This document shows positions 38,145 to 49,440 of a stretch of 64,000 nucleotides of DNA, piece by piece; positions within the stretch are counted from its first letter, which is position 1, and each line of letters starts with the position of its first letter. The position numbers were made by a program, and so were the translations under genes. The notes beneath the pieces are model-generated. The model saw only the letters and a program-made list of their open reading frames with translations. It did no database searches and was not told the origin of the DNA. This DNA is from Nitrospirae bacterium MYbin3 (GTDB lineage: Bacteria; Nitrospirota; Thermodesulfovibrionia; Thermodesulfovibrionales; Dissulfurispiraceae): NCBI GenBank assembly GCA_002753335.1, contig PEAD01000003.1, positions 119,081-183,080 on the forward strand. Direction: 5' to 3'.

Positions 38145-39218
38145 TCAGTCTTTTTTCAATTCGTAAATCTTAAAGAACTCCGGAGCTATCGATAGGAAGG
38201 CTTCAAGGATTTCTGGATCAAAGTGTTCTGGTTTTGTTCTTCCATCTCCTTCTGCCAATATCTTTATAACCTCTTCGTGGGTCATAGATTTTTTGTAAGG
38301 TCTGCGGCATATCAATGCATCATACTGGTCGCATATAATCACTATTCTGGATTCTATAGGTATCTCTTCTCTTTGTTTGCCCAGAGGATATCCTGAACCA
38401 TCCCATCTTTCGTGGTGGTTCAATGCGATGGAAGCGGCCATCTGAATATGAGGGAAGGAGGAGTTTTCGAACATTCTTCCGCCTATGACCGTATGCTGTT
38501 TCATGGTCTCAAACTCCTCTTTTGTGAGGCCGGAGGGCTTAAGAAGAATGCTGTCAGGAATGCCTATCTTACCTATGTCATGCATAGGACTTGTGAATGT
38601 TATGGTCTGGACAAAATCTGCTGACATGCCGAGTTTCTTTGAAAGCAGCTCAGAATACATGCCTATGCGCGTTATGTGGTGGCCTGTGTCTGTATCTCTG
38701 TATTCTGCTACGGTAAGCAGTCTTTGCATAAGCTCGTTGCTCATGTTTTTCAGCATCGCCATAGCATCAGCAAGTTCTTTAGTGCGTTTTTTTACCATGT
38801 CTTCCAAAATCTTTTTTTGCTGTTTTTCCATTTTTATCAGTGTGCCGTACTTGACAGCTTTTTTTATCGCATGGATAAGCTGCACCGCGTTGTATGGCTT
38901 AATGATAAAGTCGAATGCGCCTTTGCGCAGGGCATCCACAGCAGTTTCAAGATCGGCGTACGCTGTCATAAGGATAACCGGCATGTCAGGGTACATGTTA
39001 TGGATTTTCCCGAGCAGTTCTGTGCCGGTTACTTCAGGCATTTTGATGTCAGATATCACGGTATCTATTTCATTGCGGGATAAGAAGTTTATGGCCTCTG
39101 TAGATTTGTTGCATTCCAGAGTAGCGAATCCCATTTCTTTTAAGATTTACGATGTGGATTCAAGAACAAATTTATCATCATCAACTATCAGTACTGTGCT
39201 CTTTTTTTCTTCCTGCAT
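38145..39218 (-). pseudogene. HD-GYP response regulator interrupted by an in-frame stop
   Basis: The intact frame from 39134 gives 329 residues: most of a receiver (phospho-Asp in [13 protein letters not shown] in IKPY), a coiled coil and an HD-GYP domain ([28 protein letters not shown]). HD-GYP proteins hydrolyse cyclic di-GMP. Upstream in the same frame, from an ATG at 39218, lie 23 codons reading MQEEKKSTVLIVDDDKFVLE, i.e. the missing receiver start with its acidic pocket. A TAA (39149-39147) splits the two. A nonsense mutation, or a sequencing or assembly error, is the simplest reading. Without the DDD pocket a product started at 39134 could not be phosphorylated normally. Confidence 0.85.
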
Positions 39219-39303
39219 TTTAAAATCTGCTCCGGGATTTTGAATTCTTATTTTATAAACAAGGCACAATAGAGCTGTTCGTACTGTTATAATAAAGAAA
39301 TTA

Positions 39304-39561
39304 TTGACTTTAAACAAGCACTGGGAGCAAATAGGACAGTTGGGTAATCAGGATGAAAAGCAGGTATTCAGGCAGTTGTTGGAGGCGAGCAGTGTTGGCA
39401 TTCATCTTGTATTGTCAACATTTGTGGGGCTGGCGATAGGGTATGGCCTCGACAAGCTTTTTAATACTTCCCCGTACCTTACGGTCTTTTTTCTTTTTGT
39501 TGGTATAGTGGCAGGATTTATGGAGCTTGTGAAAATCGCTAAAAAACAGGGCAGAAATTGA
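39304..39561 (+). CDS. AtpZ/AtpI-family small membrane protein
   Basis: An 85-residue protein with two transmembrane helices (about 31-50 and 57-77) and the family pattern GLAIGYGLDKLFNTSPYLTV. It belongs to the ATP-synthase-associated AtpZ (putative Mg/Ca transporter) proteins that precede the F1Fo genes in many bacteria. The TTG at 39304 is the first start in frame; TTG 39340 is an alternative. Twelve bases separate it from an AtpI-like gene, but no structural ATP synthase genes follow. Confidence 0.75.
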   Translation: MTLNKHWEQIGQLGNQDEKQVFRQLLEASSVGIHLVLSTFVGLAIGYGLDKLFNTSPYLTVFFLFVGIVAGFMELVKIAKKQGRN

Positions 39562-39572
39562 GCGGATAGAAA

Positions 39573-39951
39573 ATGAAAGAAATGATAAGTGTAATAAACA
39601 GGCAGTCGGCCTTTATTGTTTTGCCTTTGGCCGTTGTATCTTTTTTTGTATTTGAGTGGCGTTTTGCTTTGAGCGTTATTATTGGAGGTTTAATAGGCGC
39701 TTTGAATTTCAAAGGCCTATGCTGGAGCGTGAACAGTCTTTTGGGTATAGAAAAGGCCGAGACCAAGATGATGTTTCTTAGCTTTATCAGGCTGTTTATA
39801 ATATTCTCAGTTCTTGTGACGCTTGCGGCCTTGGGGATACTGAAGGCCGCAGGGCTTCTTGTAGGTTTTACGGTTGTGTTCATAATAATCGTTAAAGAAG
39901 GTTTGTTGAAATCAATAAGAGATGCTAAAAAACAAGATTCTGGCGGCCTTG

Positions 39952-39959
<8 letters not shown>
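39573..39959 (+). CDS. ATP synthase subunit I-like protein
   Basis: A 128-residue protein with four predicted helices (about 12-30, 30-48, 73-92 and 95-113), matching the ATP_synt_I family (RFALSVIIGGLIGALNFKG). In other genomes it helps c-ring assembly. It follows the AtpZ-like gene closely, so the pair behaves as an atpZ-atpI unit cut off from the rest of the operon. The next small gene overlaps its stop. Confidence 0.72.
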
Positions 39960-41762
<1,803 letters not shown>

Positions 41763-41829
41763 AACATAGCTCTGAACGAAAGAGACTTATCCCTATTTCT
41801 GAATGGTGTAATTTAGAAAATAGCCGCTC

Positions 41830-43641
41830 TTATTTTTGCGGCTTCGGTCTTTTGTTCGATTCGAGAACTCTTTTTCTTAGTCTTATAGATTGAGGAGTTA
41901 TCTCGACAAGTTCATCCTCTTTAATAAATTCGAGCGCCTGCTCAAGATTCATTAACTTGGGCGGAATTAACTGAATGAGGTCATCCGAGCCTGAAGCGCG
42001 CATATTTGTGAGCTTCTTCTCTTTGGTTACATTCACATCAAGGTCATTCTCGCGTGAGTTTTCTCCTATTATCATTCCTTCATAGACCTGAATGTTTTCT
42101 GGAATAATCAGTGTTCCTCGCGGCTGCAGATGAAAAAGCGCATACGGGGTTGTCCTTCCTGCCCTGTCTGCAACAAGCGCTCCGGTCTGTCTTTTTGACA
42201 TAGGGCCGCACCACGGCTCGTATCCGTCAAAAAGGTGGTTAAGCAGGCCGGTACCTTTCGTGTCTGTAAGAAACTGTGTTCTGAATCCTATGAGTCCACG
42301 CGATGGTATCCTGAACTCAAGCCGCACCCTGCCGTGGCCGTTGTTCTGCATCTTCTGCATGCGGCCTTTTCTCATACCTATTTTCTGAGTGACAACGCCT
42401 ACATAATCTTCAGGAACATCAATTACGAGTAGTTCGAACGGTTCGCTTAGAATCCCGTCTATGCTTTTGGTTATAGTTTCGGGCATCGAAACTGCCAACT
42501 CGTAGCCTTCGCGCCGCATCATCTCTATAAGTATTGCCAGCTGAAGCTCGCCTCTGCCCATAACCTTAAAAGAGTCAGGATTATCGAAATCAACTTTGAT
42601 AGCCACATTGTAAAGAAGCTCTTTTTCGAGCCGCTCCCTCAGATTTCGCGAAGTCACATATTTGCCTTCACGTCCAGAAAATGGCGATGTGTTTATGGAA
42701 AAGACCATAGAGATCGTAGGCTCATCAACCTTGATTCTCGGCAGAGGTCGCGGATCTTCTATGTCTGTGATAGTATCGCCGATATTGATCCCTTCTATTC
42801 CGGCAAGGGCTACGATTTCTCCAACAGACGCTTCTTTTACATCTACGCGATCCAGTCCCTGAAAAATATATAGGGAGGAAACCTTTGTTCTGATAGATTC
42901 ACCGTTGATATTCACCATCGCTACTGTATCTCCGACCTTGACCGTGCCGGCAAAGATACGTCCGATAGCAAGTCTTCCTACGTAGTCGTTATAGTCTATA
43001 TTAGTAACAAGGAGCTGAAGGACGTCTGTATTTCCCTCGGGCGGTTTAACTGTGTTGAGAATAATTTCGAATAAGGGACGCAATCCGTCCGCATCATCGT
43101 CCGGAGTGTCAGCATTCATTTTTGCGATGCCTTTTTTTGCATTTGTATAGATAATAGGAAACTCAAGCTGCTGCTCTGTTGCGTCAAGGTCTATAAACAG
43201 GTCATAAACCTCGTTCAGAACTTCCTGTATCCTGGCATCGGCGCGATCTATTTTGTTTATTACCAGCACCGGAGGAAGACTGAGTTCAAGGGCTTTTTTT
43301 AATACAAACCTTGTTTGGGGAAGCGGGCCTTCGGATGCGTCAACCATAAGCAGGACGCCATCAACCATCTTTAAAGTTCGCTCAACTTCTCCGCCAAAGT
43401 CAGCGTGGCCGGGTGTATCAACTATGTTTATCTTCACGCCGTTGTACTCGACAGCCGTGTTTTTTGCCATTATCGTTATCCCGCGCTCACGCTCAAGATC
43501 GATGTTGTCCATTACCCTTTCCTGGACGCGCTCGTTCGAGCGGAATATGCCGCCCTGCCTAAGCAACCCGTCAACCAGCGTTGTCTTGCCGTGGTCAACG
43601 TGGGCAATAATAGCTATGTTTCTAATGTCGTTTCTTTGCAT
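41830..43641 (-). CDS. typA: GTPase TypA/BipA
   Basis: A 603-residue translational GTPase: G1 [11 protein letters not shown], switch [25 protein letters not shown], then domain II, the EF-G-like domains and the BipA C-terminal domain ([25 protein letters not shown]). It binds ribosomes and supports 50S assembly under stress. It is convergent with pgi; the 67-base gap holds a short GCCGC/GCGGC hairpin at 41823-41843 that overlaps the typA end. Confidence 0.97.
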   Translation of the reverse strand: MQRNDIRNIAIIAHVDHGKTTLVDGLLRQGGIFRSNERVQERVMDNIDLERERGITIMAKNTAVEYNGVKINIVDTPGHADFGGEVERTLKMVDGVLLMVDASEGPLPQTRFVLKKALELSLPPVLVINKIDRADARIQEVLNEVYDLFIDLDATEQQLEFPIIYTNAKKGIAKMNADTPDDDADGLRPLFEIILNTVKPPEGNTDVLQLLVTNIDYNDYVGRLAIGRIFAGTVKVGDTVAMVNINGESIRTKVSSLYIFQGLDRVDVKEASVGEIVALAGIEGINIGDTITDIEDPRPLPRIKVDEPTISMVFSINTSPFSGREGKYVTSRNLRERLEKELLYNVAIKVDFDNPDSFKVMGRGELQLAILIEMMRREGYELAVSMPETITKSIDGILSEPFELLVIDVPEDYVGVVTQKIGMRKGRMQKMQNNGHGRVRLEFRIPSRGLIGFRTQFLTDTKGTGLLNHLFDGYEPWCGPMSKRQTGALVADRAGRTTPYALFHLQPRGTLIIPENIQVYEGMIIGENSRENDLDVNVTKEKKLTNMRASGSDDLIQLIPPKLMNLEQALEFIKEDELVEITPQSIRLRKRVLESNKRPKPQK

Positions 43642-43689
43642 GATACTCCTAAGGTATTTTTATTTTTGGGAGGAAAAGAGAAAAGAAAT

Positions 43690-44247
43690 TTATCTTCTAA
43701 CCCAGAAGGTTTCTACAAGGCCAAATTTCCAAGCACCGTTTTCTTTGAACATTTTTAGTTTTGCCGGCTGTTGAGCTGTTTTGTATGTGACAATTATCTC
43801 AGCCTTATCGCTTCTAACAAAGCCAATCTCCCACTTGGACTGGCTCAAAACCATTTCTGGGTCGAATGCTGTAAGGAAGTTATACCAATAAGTAACACAC
43901 AATTCTTTGCATTCAGAAAAGTTATCCTCAACATACTTTAATGTAAAATCTTTTCTGAACCCCGCTTTTTTTTCTTCTTTATAAACGTCCTTTAAAATAG
44001 TTTCTTTAGATTCAGTTGTCAAAAAATTCCATATTTCGATGTAATTCTTGCTTTCGGCTGCTGTAACAATAGAATTGTCTTTTTTTGATTTTTTCATTGC
44101 TACAAATGTATTTTCTGCAGTTTTTAGAACAGCATCTGTTTCCTGATTTAATTCAGCGCAAAGCGCATAATTTGCGGATATAAGCAAGAAAAAAATAACA
44201 GCAATGATTAATAAAAATGATTGCTGTATTTTTGTTTGAAGTATCAT
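43690..44247 (-). CDS. Exported protein of unknown function
   Basis: A 185-residue protein when started at 44247 (MILQTKIQQSFLLIIAVIFFLL...), which gives a good signal peptide cleaved after ALCA; the longer frame to 44295 is less likely. The mature part mixes helices and strands, with C-terminal strands ending in ENGAWKFGLVETFW, reminiscent of NTF2-like lumenal domains. No family is assigned. It stands just downstream of the YjbE-like and YjbH-like genes on the same strand, but a terminator separates it from them. Confidence 0.6.
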   Translation of the reverse strand: MILQTKIQQSFLLIIAVIFFLLISANYALCAELNQETDAVLKTAENTFVAMKKSKKDNSIVTAAESKNYIEIWNFLTTESKETILKDVYKEEKKAGFRKDFTLKYVEDNFSECKELCVTYWYNFLTAFDPEMVLSQSKWEIGFVRSDKAEIIVTYKTAQQPAKLKMFKENGAWKFGLVETFWVRR

Positions 44248-44271
44248 TGATTTTGTGTAGTGGTAAGCAAA

Positions 44272-44303
44272 AAGGGGCAATGCCCAAAATGGCATTGCCC
44301 CTT
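44272..44303 (-). terminator. Terminator after the Gly/Ala-rich gene
   Basis: AAGGGGCAATGCC (44272-44284) and GGCATTGCCCCTT (44291-44303) form a perfect 13-bp stem with a six-base loop. On the minus strand the stem is followed by a run of T, closing the 44316-44966 gene. Confidence 0.85.
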
Positions 44304-44315
44304 AAATCAATTGAT

Positions 44316-44966
44316 CTATGGAGCGGTGTGCTGCGTTGTGAATGTTGCTCCGTGTTTCGTTACGAACTGTGAATATAGATAGTTGTGGAATGCTGTCCAA
44401 TTATTTGAATTGTTATACGTTGTATGTGCTTCACCTAATATATGATGCATAGTTGTTAAATCTAAAGAAGAACAAACATATTCGGCAACAGTAGTCAAGT
44501 TATTTCCAATTACTGCAGCACCACCGCTTTGATCTGCTCCATAACTTGCAGTACCATAAACAGGCAAACAGTTAGTTGTTGTAGAAGAAGCAACACTTGT
44601 AGATGTTGTTCCGCCTGATGCTACAACCGCAACCGCAACTGCTGCTGCAACCGCAACTGCTGCTGCAATGGTTCCAGCACCAATTCCTGCTGCTGCTGCT
44701 GTTCCTGCTGCTGCGCCTGCTCCGGCTGCACCTGCTCCGGCTCCTGCAGCTCCACTTCCCGCACCGGCTCCAGCGCCTGATCCTGCTCCAGCACCACTTC
44801 CTGCACCGGCTCCACCACCTGATCCACCACTACCAGCACCTGCTGCGCTACCTTTTCCTGCTTCAGCGGCATATACCATTGTGGTATAGCCAGGCAACAT
44901 AAAGGTACTCAGTACGAAGATGCTGAAAAATACTAGAAAAATTCTTAAATCCAAAGTCTTTCTCAT
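44316..44966 (-). CDS. Exported Gly/Ala/Ser-rich protein, YjbE-like
   Basis: A 216-residue protein with a signal peptide (1-34; cleavage near VYAAEA). A repeat-like Gly-Ala-Ser region (about 38-95) follows, then a strongly hydrophobic Ala/Val stretch (about 93-117), a SGGTTSTSVASSTTT linker, and a globular C-terminal part (about 130-216) with two Cys. The Ala/Val run followed by a Gly-Thr-Ser tail resembles E. coli YjbE, the first product of the yjbEFGH exopolysaccharide operon. The YjbH-like gene next to it supports this. AAGGAGG precedes the start. The extra C-terminal domain is not in YjbE. Confidence 0.65.
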   Translation of the reverse strand: MRKTLDLRIFLVFFSIFVLSTFMLPGYTTMVYAAEAGKGSAAGAGSGGSGGGAGAGSGAGAGSGAGAGAGSGAAGAGAGAAGAGAAAGTAAAAGIGAGTIAAAVAVAAAVAVAVVASGGTTSTSVASSTTTNCLPVYGTASYGADQSGGAAVIGNNLTTVAEYVCSSLDLTTMHHILGEAHTTYNNSNNWTAFHNYLYSQFVTKHGATFTTQHTAP

Positions 44967-45076
44967 AATAAAAACCTCCTTTTTTTTTCTATTAATTATT
45001 GCCTGATTTATATTTTAGATGAAATCAAACTATATAAGTTATAAAGCAATAGATAGTCCTTTGTCAAGAGAAAAAA

Positions 45077-47113
45077 TTATTTATAAAGTATCCCACTATT
45101 TTTGTCTTTATTGATAAAGACTTTAGTGTTTCTGTCTATGAAATCAAATAATGGGGTGAAATGGTCAATATCCTGTGCCACGTCTCGTGTCCATGGTGAA
45201 AGCTTATGCGGGAATACTGTTTTTGTATCCTTTCCTGACAAAAATCGGAGAGGTATTTTAAATTCAAAGCCTTTATCATGGTAGCCTCTGTTAACGGTAT
45301 CTTCTGGTGGAAATACTGACGTGTCTGTGAAACTATAAAATACAGAAAATTCTACCCCGTTGATGCTCTTTGATACTGTAACCCTCGTCCCCACATCACC
45401 AGCAAGGAATTTGCCATATTTGATAGCCAATGCACTCTCGGATTCTGGGAAATTGATTTTCGTATTTACAAAAGATGTTGAATAATGTTCCTTTGGATCA
45501 TTTTTTTTCAGCTGCAACGGGTTGTCAGGGTCTCTTTTTTTTACGATGCTTGTGCTTAATCCTGCCAGTAATCTTCCGTCAAAAAATGGTTTTGCGATTT
45601 CAAGGTCAAGTCCTGCGTATTCTAATTCAAGGATTCCAAATGCAAGCTTGGAATAAATCTGAGGTTCAAATCGGTTCATCTGCTGGAATAAAAATTTATC
45701 GAATACGAGTGTATCTAAATAGTTCACGTAGTCTGAACGGACAGGGTTTGATAGAGGTTCGTTTTTTGTTGAGATGTCAGAGAGAGGGAAGAATCCAATG
45801 CCTCCTACTACCATTCCGCCATCCCATATTTTGTAGCCAGCCCAACCAAGTGCGCCTAGCATGCCTTTGAAGAAGCCTGTTGGATCGTTAAGGTACAAAG
45901 AAAAATGGGGCTTGTAGCCGAACGCTAAATCACTTTCTTTCATTGTCCTTGTAAATTTTGGAACCGACAAATGCTCAGTTTCGAACTTTGATAGGTGGAA
46001 GAACTCTCCGGTGGTAAGCCTTCCATCTATATAATCGATAATATCAAAGCGTTTTGCATGGAATGAAAGAACCGGAAGATCGTTCTCTCTGAGTATTATT
46101 ATTACGTCTTCGATCTCTTCAGGTATTATTGGGCCTATTTTTTTAAGGGCTATTAGCAACGCCTTCATGTTGTAAAAATATGTGGAGTTTGACATGCCTA
46201 TATAGAGCGTTTTTCGATCGACTTTTATTCCAATATCTCCTAAGCCTGAAAACAGCAGTGCGATTTCTATACGCTTAAGCCAGTCGCCGCCTTTGTAATC
46301 CTTTGCCTCAATGTACTCTGTATTAAAAATCGGAACCAGCGGTTTTCCTATCTCAAAAGGAATAGAGTAATGGACGCCGACTTTATCACCTCTTTGATAG
46401 CTGACTCCAACTTCAGCATCCTTAATAGGCTTCCATCTAGCCCCAAAGTTGTACTGCGAAGGAACAGGGGTATCGAAATATTTTCTACGCGCAGGGTCTT
46501 GTGTTTGATTATGGTACTGGATAGGATTAAACTCAGCCATAAATGAATATTCTTTGGAAGGAGAGAACTGAACACCCCAGAAAAGCTGAGAATCTTTCAT
46601 CCATGTTACTGGATCGCTCATTATTTCTAGCTTCCATATTTCTCCCTCTGAGGACAGTGGCTTTCTTCCAAAGCGGCCGTTGCCGTAGCCTACCGTAAAA
46701 TCAAAAGGATATATTTGTTTGCTGAACGAAAGATATTGTGATGCATAAAGTCTTGTTCCGTGCGGGTCCATTATACCAACAGAAAAGGCCGGCAGATACT
46801 TGCTTTCTTTAATAGCCTGATATTTAAAATCAATAGCTTTGTCCTTGTAATCGCCGTAGTCATCCCCTGAGGTGAAGCCAGCAACACCAAGGATTTGCAC
46901 TATCCTTCCGTTTATCTCCAAACTCTCAATCGGACTTATTGTTCCGTAATAGTATCTGTAGGGGCTTACCTGATCTATACCCAACCGGAACGTATGTTTT
47001 TTCATAACCCTTGCTGTTGGTATTTCCATTAAGCCGGTGCTGCCCCAGTTTGAAGGGCCTGTAAAAGGCTCATCTGCGGCGAAAGATGAAGTGGCGATGT
47101 ATAAGACAAACAC
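45077..47113 (-). CDS. YjbH-like outer-membrane exopolysaccharide protein
   Basis: A protein of about 678 residues of the YjbH family: GPSNWGSTGLMEIPTARV at the N-terminus and then many amphipathic strands typical of a beta-barrel (GVQFSPSKEYSFMAEFNPI, FNFGARWKPIKDAEVGVSY-type segments). YjbH proteins act in extracellular polysaccharide production. The GTG at 47113 gives a stub signal peptide without basic residues. The frame stays open upstream, where CTG 47179, eight bases after GAGGGG, would give LDFFRFKKKHRDSQVKFIIYS plus the hydrophobic core, a far better signal peptide. The true start is probably this CTG. Confidence 0.82.
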   Translation of the reverse strand: MFVLYIATSSFAADEPFTGPSNWGSTGLMEIPTARVMKKHTFRLGIDQVSPYRYYYGTISPIESLEINGRIVQILGVAGFTSGDDYGDYKDKAIDFKYQAIKESKYLPAFSVGIMDPHGTRLYASQYLSFSKQIYPFDFTVGYGNGRFGRKPLSSEGEIWKLEIMSDPVTWMKDSQLFWGVQFSPSKEYSFMAEFNPIQYHNQTQDPARRKYFDTPVPSQYNFGARWKPIKDAEVGVSYQRGDKVGVHYSIPFEIGKPLVPIFNTEYIEAKDYKGGDWLKRIEIALLFSGLGDIGIKVDRKTLYIGMSNSTYFYNMKALLIALKKIGPIIPEEIEDVIIILRENDLPVLSFHAKRFDIIDYIDGRLTTGEFFHLSKFETEHLSVPKFTRTMKESDLAFGYKPHFSLYLNDPTGFFKGMLGALGWAGYKIWDGGMVVGGIGFFPLSDISTKNEPLSNPVRSDYVNYLDTLVFDKFLFQQMNRFEPQIYSKLAFGILELEYAGLDLEIAKPFFDGRLLAGLSTSIVKKRDPDNPLQLKKNDPKEHYSTSFVNTKINFPESESALAIKYGKFLAGDVGTRVTVSKSINGVEFSVFYSFTDTSVFPPEDTVNRGYHDKGFEFKIPLRFLSGKDTKTVFPHKLSPWTRDVAQDIDHFTPLFDFIDRNTKVFINKDKNSGILYK

Positions 47114-47308
47114 GAGAGAATATATGATAAACTTGACCTGAGAATCCCGATGTTTTTTTTTGAATCTAAAAAAATCCAGTTTGTATTCCCCTCAAATTTA
47201 GTGAAATTGCCGACGTCTTAACTCCTTAAATTGGCGTAAAAGCATGTATTATAAGGGGTGTACGGCAAAAGACACCTACGGTTTTTTAATCTGATATAAT
47301 ATAGGTAA

Positions 47309-48205
47309 ATGTTATTCTTATTCAAGGAATCTGCGATAAAACCATACATTTTGAAAGCAGCAGTCCTCTTTTTCTGCATATTTTTTTCTGTATCTGATTG
47401 CATTTCAGAAGTCATCAGCTCTGACATAGAATATAAGATAGAACGCGGTGATTATGGCGATGCGATTGCCGGGAAGCTAGGCTTGAACTGGAGCTACATA
47501 GCAAGCCAGAACTCAATTGATTACAACTCGCCGCTTGCTGTAGGGCAGCTGCTGAAAGTCCGTTTTTTGAGGATTGTTCCGGAAGACAAGCTTGATAATG
47601 GAATTATAATAAATATACCCGACAGGACTCTTTACAGATTTGAAAATGGCAAGCTCAAGGATTATTATTTTATTGCTGCCGGCAAACCCACATGGCCCAC
47701 ACCCACAGGGGAGTTTATCATCACTACCAAGGCAAAAGACCCTGTATGGAGGGTTCCTCCTTCGATTCAGGAAGAGATGGAGGAAGAGGGCAAGGAGGTT
47801 GTGGAAGAAGTGCCTCCCGGGCCCGATAATCCGCTGGGTAAATATTGGATCCAGCTATCTATAACCGGTATAGGCCTTCATGGCACGAATGCGCCAGAAA
47901 GCATCTACAAGTTTGCAAGCCACGGCTGCATGCGCCTGATGCCTGAAGTGGCCGAGTTTTTCTACAAAGACATAGCTGTAGGCACCAAAGGCCGGATTAT
48001 CTATAAACCGGTAAAACTTACCAGGACCGATAAGGGCCGAGTGCTTATAGAGGTTTATCGCGATTTTTATAAAACAGGTTTTAATTATCAGGATGAAGTA
48101 ATGCGGCTTCTTTCGAAGTTCAATGCGATGAGACTGGTGGACTGGAATAAGATAAATGAAGCTATTGCGAAAAAGGATGGAATCGTAAAAGATGTTACAA
48201 AATGA
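47309..48205 (+). CDS. LysM/L,D-transpeptidase (YkuD family)
   Basis: A 298-residue exported protein with an N-terminal signal segment (about 12-34). A LysM-like peptidoglycan-binding motif (about 42-87; YKIERGDYGDAIAGKLGLNW, GQLLKV) follows, then a YkuD catalytic domain (about 97-235) with H191 in GLHG and the active Cys207 in SHGCMR. It cross-links or trims peptidoglycan in the periplasm. A TATAAT at 47295-47300 lies only eight bases before ATG 47309, so the transcript may be nearly leaderless, or translation may start at TTG 47351 (MKAAVLFF). It is divergent from the YjbH-like gene. Confidence 0.9.
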   Translation: MLFLFKESAIKPYILKAAVLFFCIFFSVSDCISEVISSDIEYKIERGDYGDAIAGKLGLNWSYIASQNSIDYNSPLAVGQLLKVRFLRIVPEDKLDNGIIINIPDRTLYRFENGKLKDYYFIAAGKPTWPTPTGEFIITTKAKDPVWRVPPSIQEEMEEEGKEVVEEVPPGPDNPLGKYWIQLSITGIGLHGTNAPESIYKFASHGCMRLMPEVAEFFYKDIAVGTKGRIIYKPVKLTRTDKGRVLIEVYRDFYKTGFNYQDEVMRLLSKFNAMRLVDWNKINEAIAKKDGIVKDVTK

Positions 48206-48208
48206 CGA

Positions 48209-48844
48209 CTATCTTTTATACAGAGGCTTGAAAGATTTTAAGATTTTTTCAAAGACTGCGTCGTACCTGTCTGTCGATTCTTTTGGGTATCTCAATCTCA
48301 AAACATAAAACCCTTCTTTTGCAGGCAAAGCAACAAAACGTTCAAACACAGGCCGCTTAGATGCTGTTGAATGACTTCTGAAGCTTGCTGTGGTTGGATC
48401 GTATGCAAGACCTTCGTAGTCGAATACTGTGCGCTCGAAGGTTTTCCCTTTTAGGGATGAGATGATAATATTTTTTACCGGAGAGTATTTTTCATCCTTG
48501 TCGCTCAGGCCTTTTATCGGCTTAGAAAAAGTTTGTATAAAATGAGCGTAATTTTTATACATAGTATTCCCTTTTGCATAGAAGTTAATCGAGATAGTTG
48601 CCGAGCCCTCGTCATTTTTCGTGAAAACTTTGGTTCCATAAATCCTGTTGAGGTCATTATTTAGAGATGGGTTTTCGTGTCTGCTCCATTTTTTTGGGAT
48701 CAGGCAACTGAAGAAGCCTTTTGCAGATCTGTATTTTATAAATTCTATGTTGTCAAATATCTGATAGGCGTCAACAGTGCATATATTGCTGACGGTGGTG
48801 GCGATCAAAATAAATAGAAAAAATAAAAACTTTTTAGCAGTCAT
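48209..48844 (-). CDS. Exported protein of unknown function
   Basis: A 211-residue protein with a signal peptide (MTAKKFLFFLFILIATTVSN, cleavage near VDA). The mature domain has alternating strands (KGFFSCLIPKKWSRHENPS, GSATISINFYAKGN, YVLRLRYPKES, FEKILKSFKPL). This recalls PsbP/Mog1-like folds, which often appear as exported small domains, but no family can be claimed. It is convergent with the L,D-transpeptidase gene, three bases apart. Confidence 0.6.
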   Translation of the reverse strand: MTAKKFLFFLFILIATTVSNICTVDAYQIFDNIEFIKYRSAKGFFSCLIPKKWSRHENPSLNNDLNRIYGTKVFTKNDEGSATISINFYAKGNTMYKNYAHFIQTFSKPIKGLSDKDEKYSPVKNIIISSLKGKTFERTVFDYEGLAYDPTTASFRSHSTASKRPVFERFVALPAKEGFYVLRLRYPKESTDRYDAVFEKILKSFKPLYKR

Positions 48845-49026
48845 ATATAGTTGTTTTTAATATTATCATTTTTATCTGAATTCGTATGATTTGAGCATAA
48901 TGGCATGGGGAAAATTGCCCCGACATGTGTGGTAAAATTACCCGTATGTTCTCGGCTTTATAACAGTATATGGTTGTTTTATCAGGATACTTTTTATGGC
49001 ACTAAAGTTGCATTTTCTGCCTACCT

Positions 49027-49440
49027 ATGGCCGAGGCAGTAAGAAAAATTCTTCTTTGCAGCCAGCATCCTATATTTATAAAAGGCGTTTATGGAGCGCT
49101 CAGTGATGCCGGATATCAAATTGAAACGAGCGAACATCCTGCCGGTGCCGTAAGGTCTGTATTTGATTCTTATTATTCTGTAGTAATTATTGATTCCAGA
49201 GATATAGGCTTACAAGCCTCGGATGCTGCTATGATAATCAGGACCGTAAGGCCTGATATTCATGTTGTGTTAATCGGAAAGTCCATTGTTGCTGATGGGT
49301 TTTATTCTGTAGAAAATCCTGATGAGATAGAACGAATAAAAGAGATTGTATCAAACATCTCAATTTTACATATGAAAGAAGCAAATAAAGGAGGAGTTTA
49401 TGAGCATGACGCCGAGAGAGATTGTATTAAAAGCCTTTGA
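49027..49440 (+). CDS. Degenerate receiver-domain protein ahead of the methyltransferase cluster
   Basis: A 137-residue protein with receiver topology: LLCSQHPIFIKGVYGALSDAGY, the strand VVIIDSRDIG with a possible phospho-Asp, and VLIGKS. The paired N-terminal acidic residues of active receivers are replaced (LLCSQH), so Mg binding and phosphorylation are doubtful. No DNA-binding domain follows. Its 3' end overlaps the next methyltransferase gene by 41 bases, which suggests translational coupling and a regulatory link, an inference from position only. Confidence 0.6.
   Translation: MAEAVRKILLCSQHPIFIKGVYGALSDAGYQIETSEHPAGAVRSVFDSYYSVVIIDSRDIGLQASDAAMIIRTVRPDIHVVLIGKSIVADGFYSVENPDEIERIKEIVSNISILHMKEANKGGVYEHDAERDCIKSL

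Noticed and set aside
44603..44902. Leu/Gln- and Pro/Ala-rich frames on both strands over the Gly/Ala gene
   Set aside because: They are shadows of the GC-rich repeat codons in the exported protein; only one frame has a signal peptide and ribosome site.
48901..48918. Sigma-54-like promoter (TGGCAT...TTGC) before the methyltransferase cluster
   Set aside because: The GG and GC elements are 13 bases apart, whereas the consensus needs 10; the same bases also form a small GGGG/CCCC hairpin.
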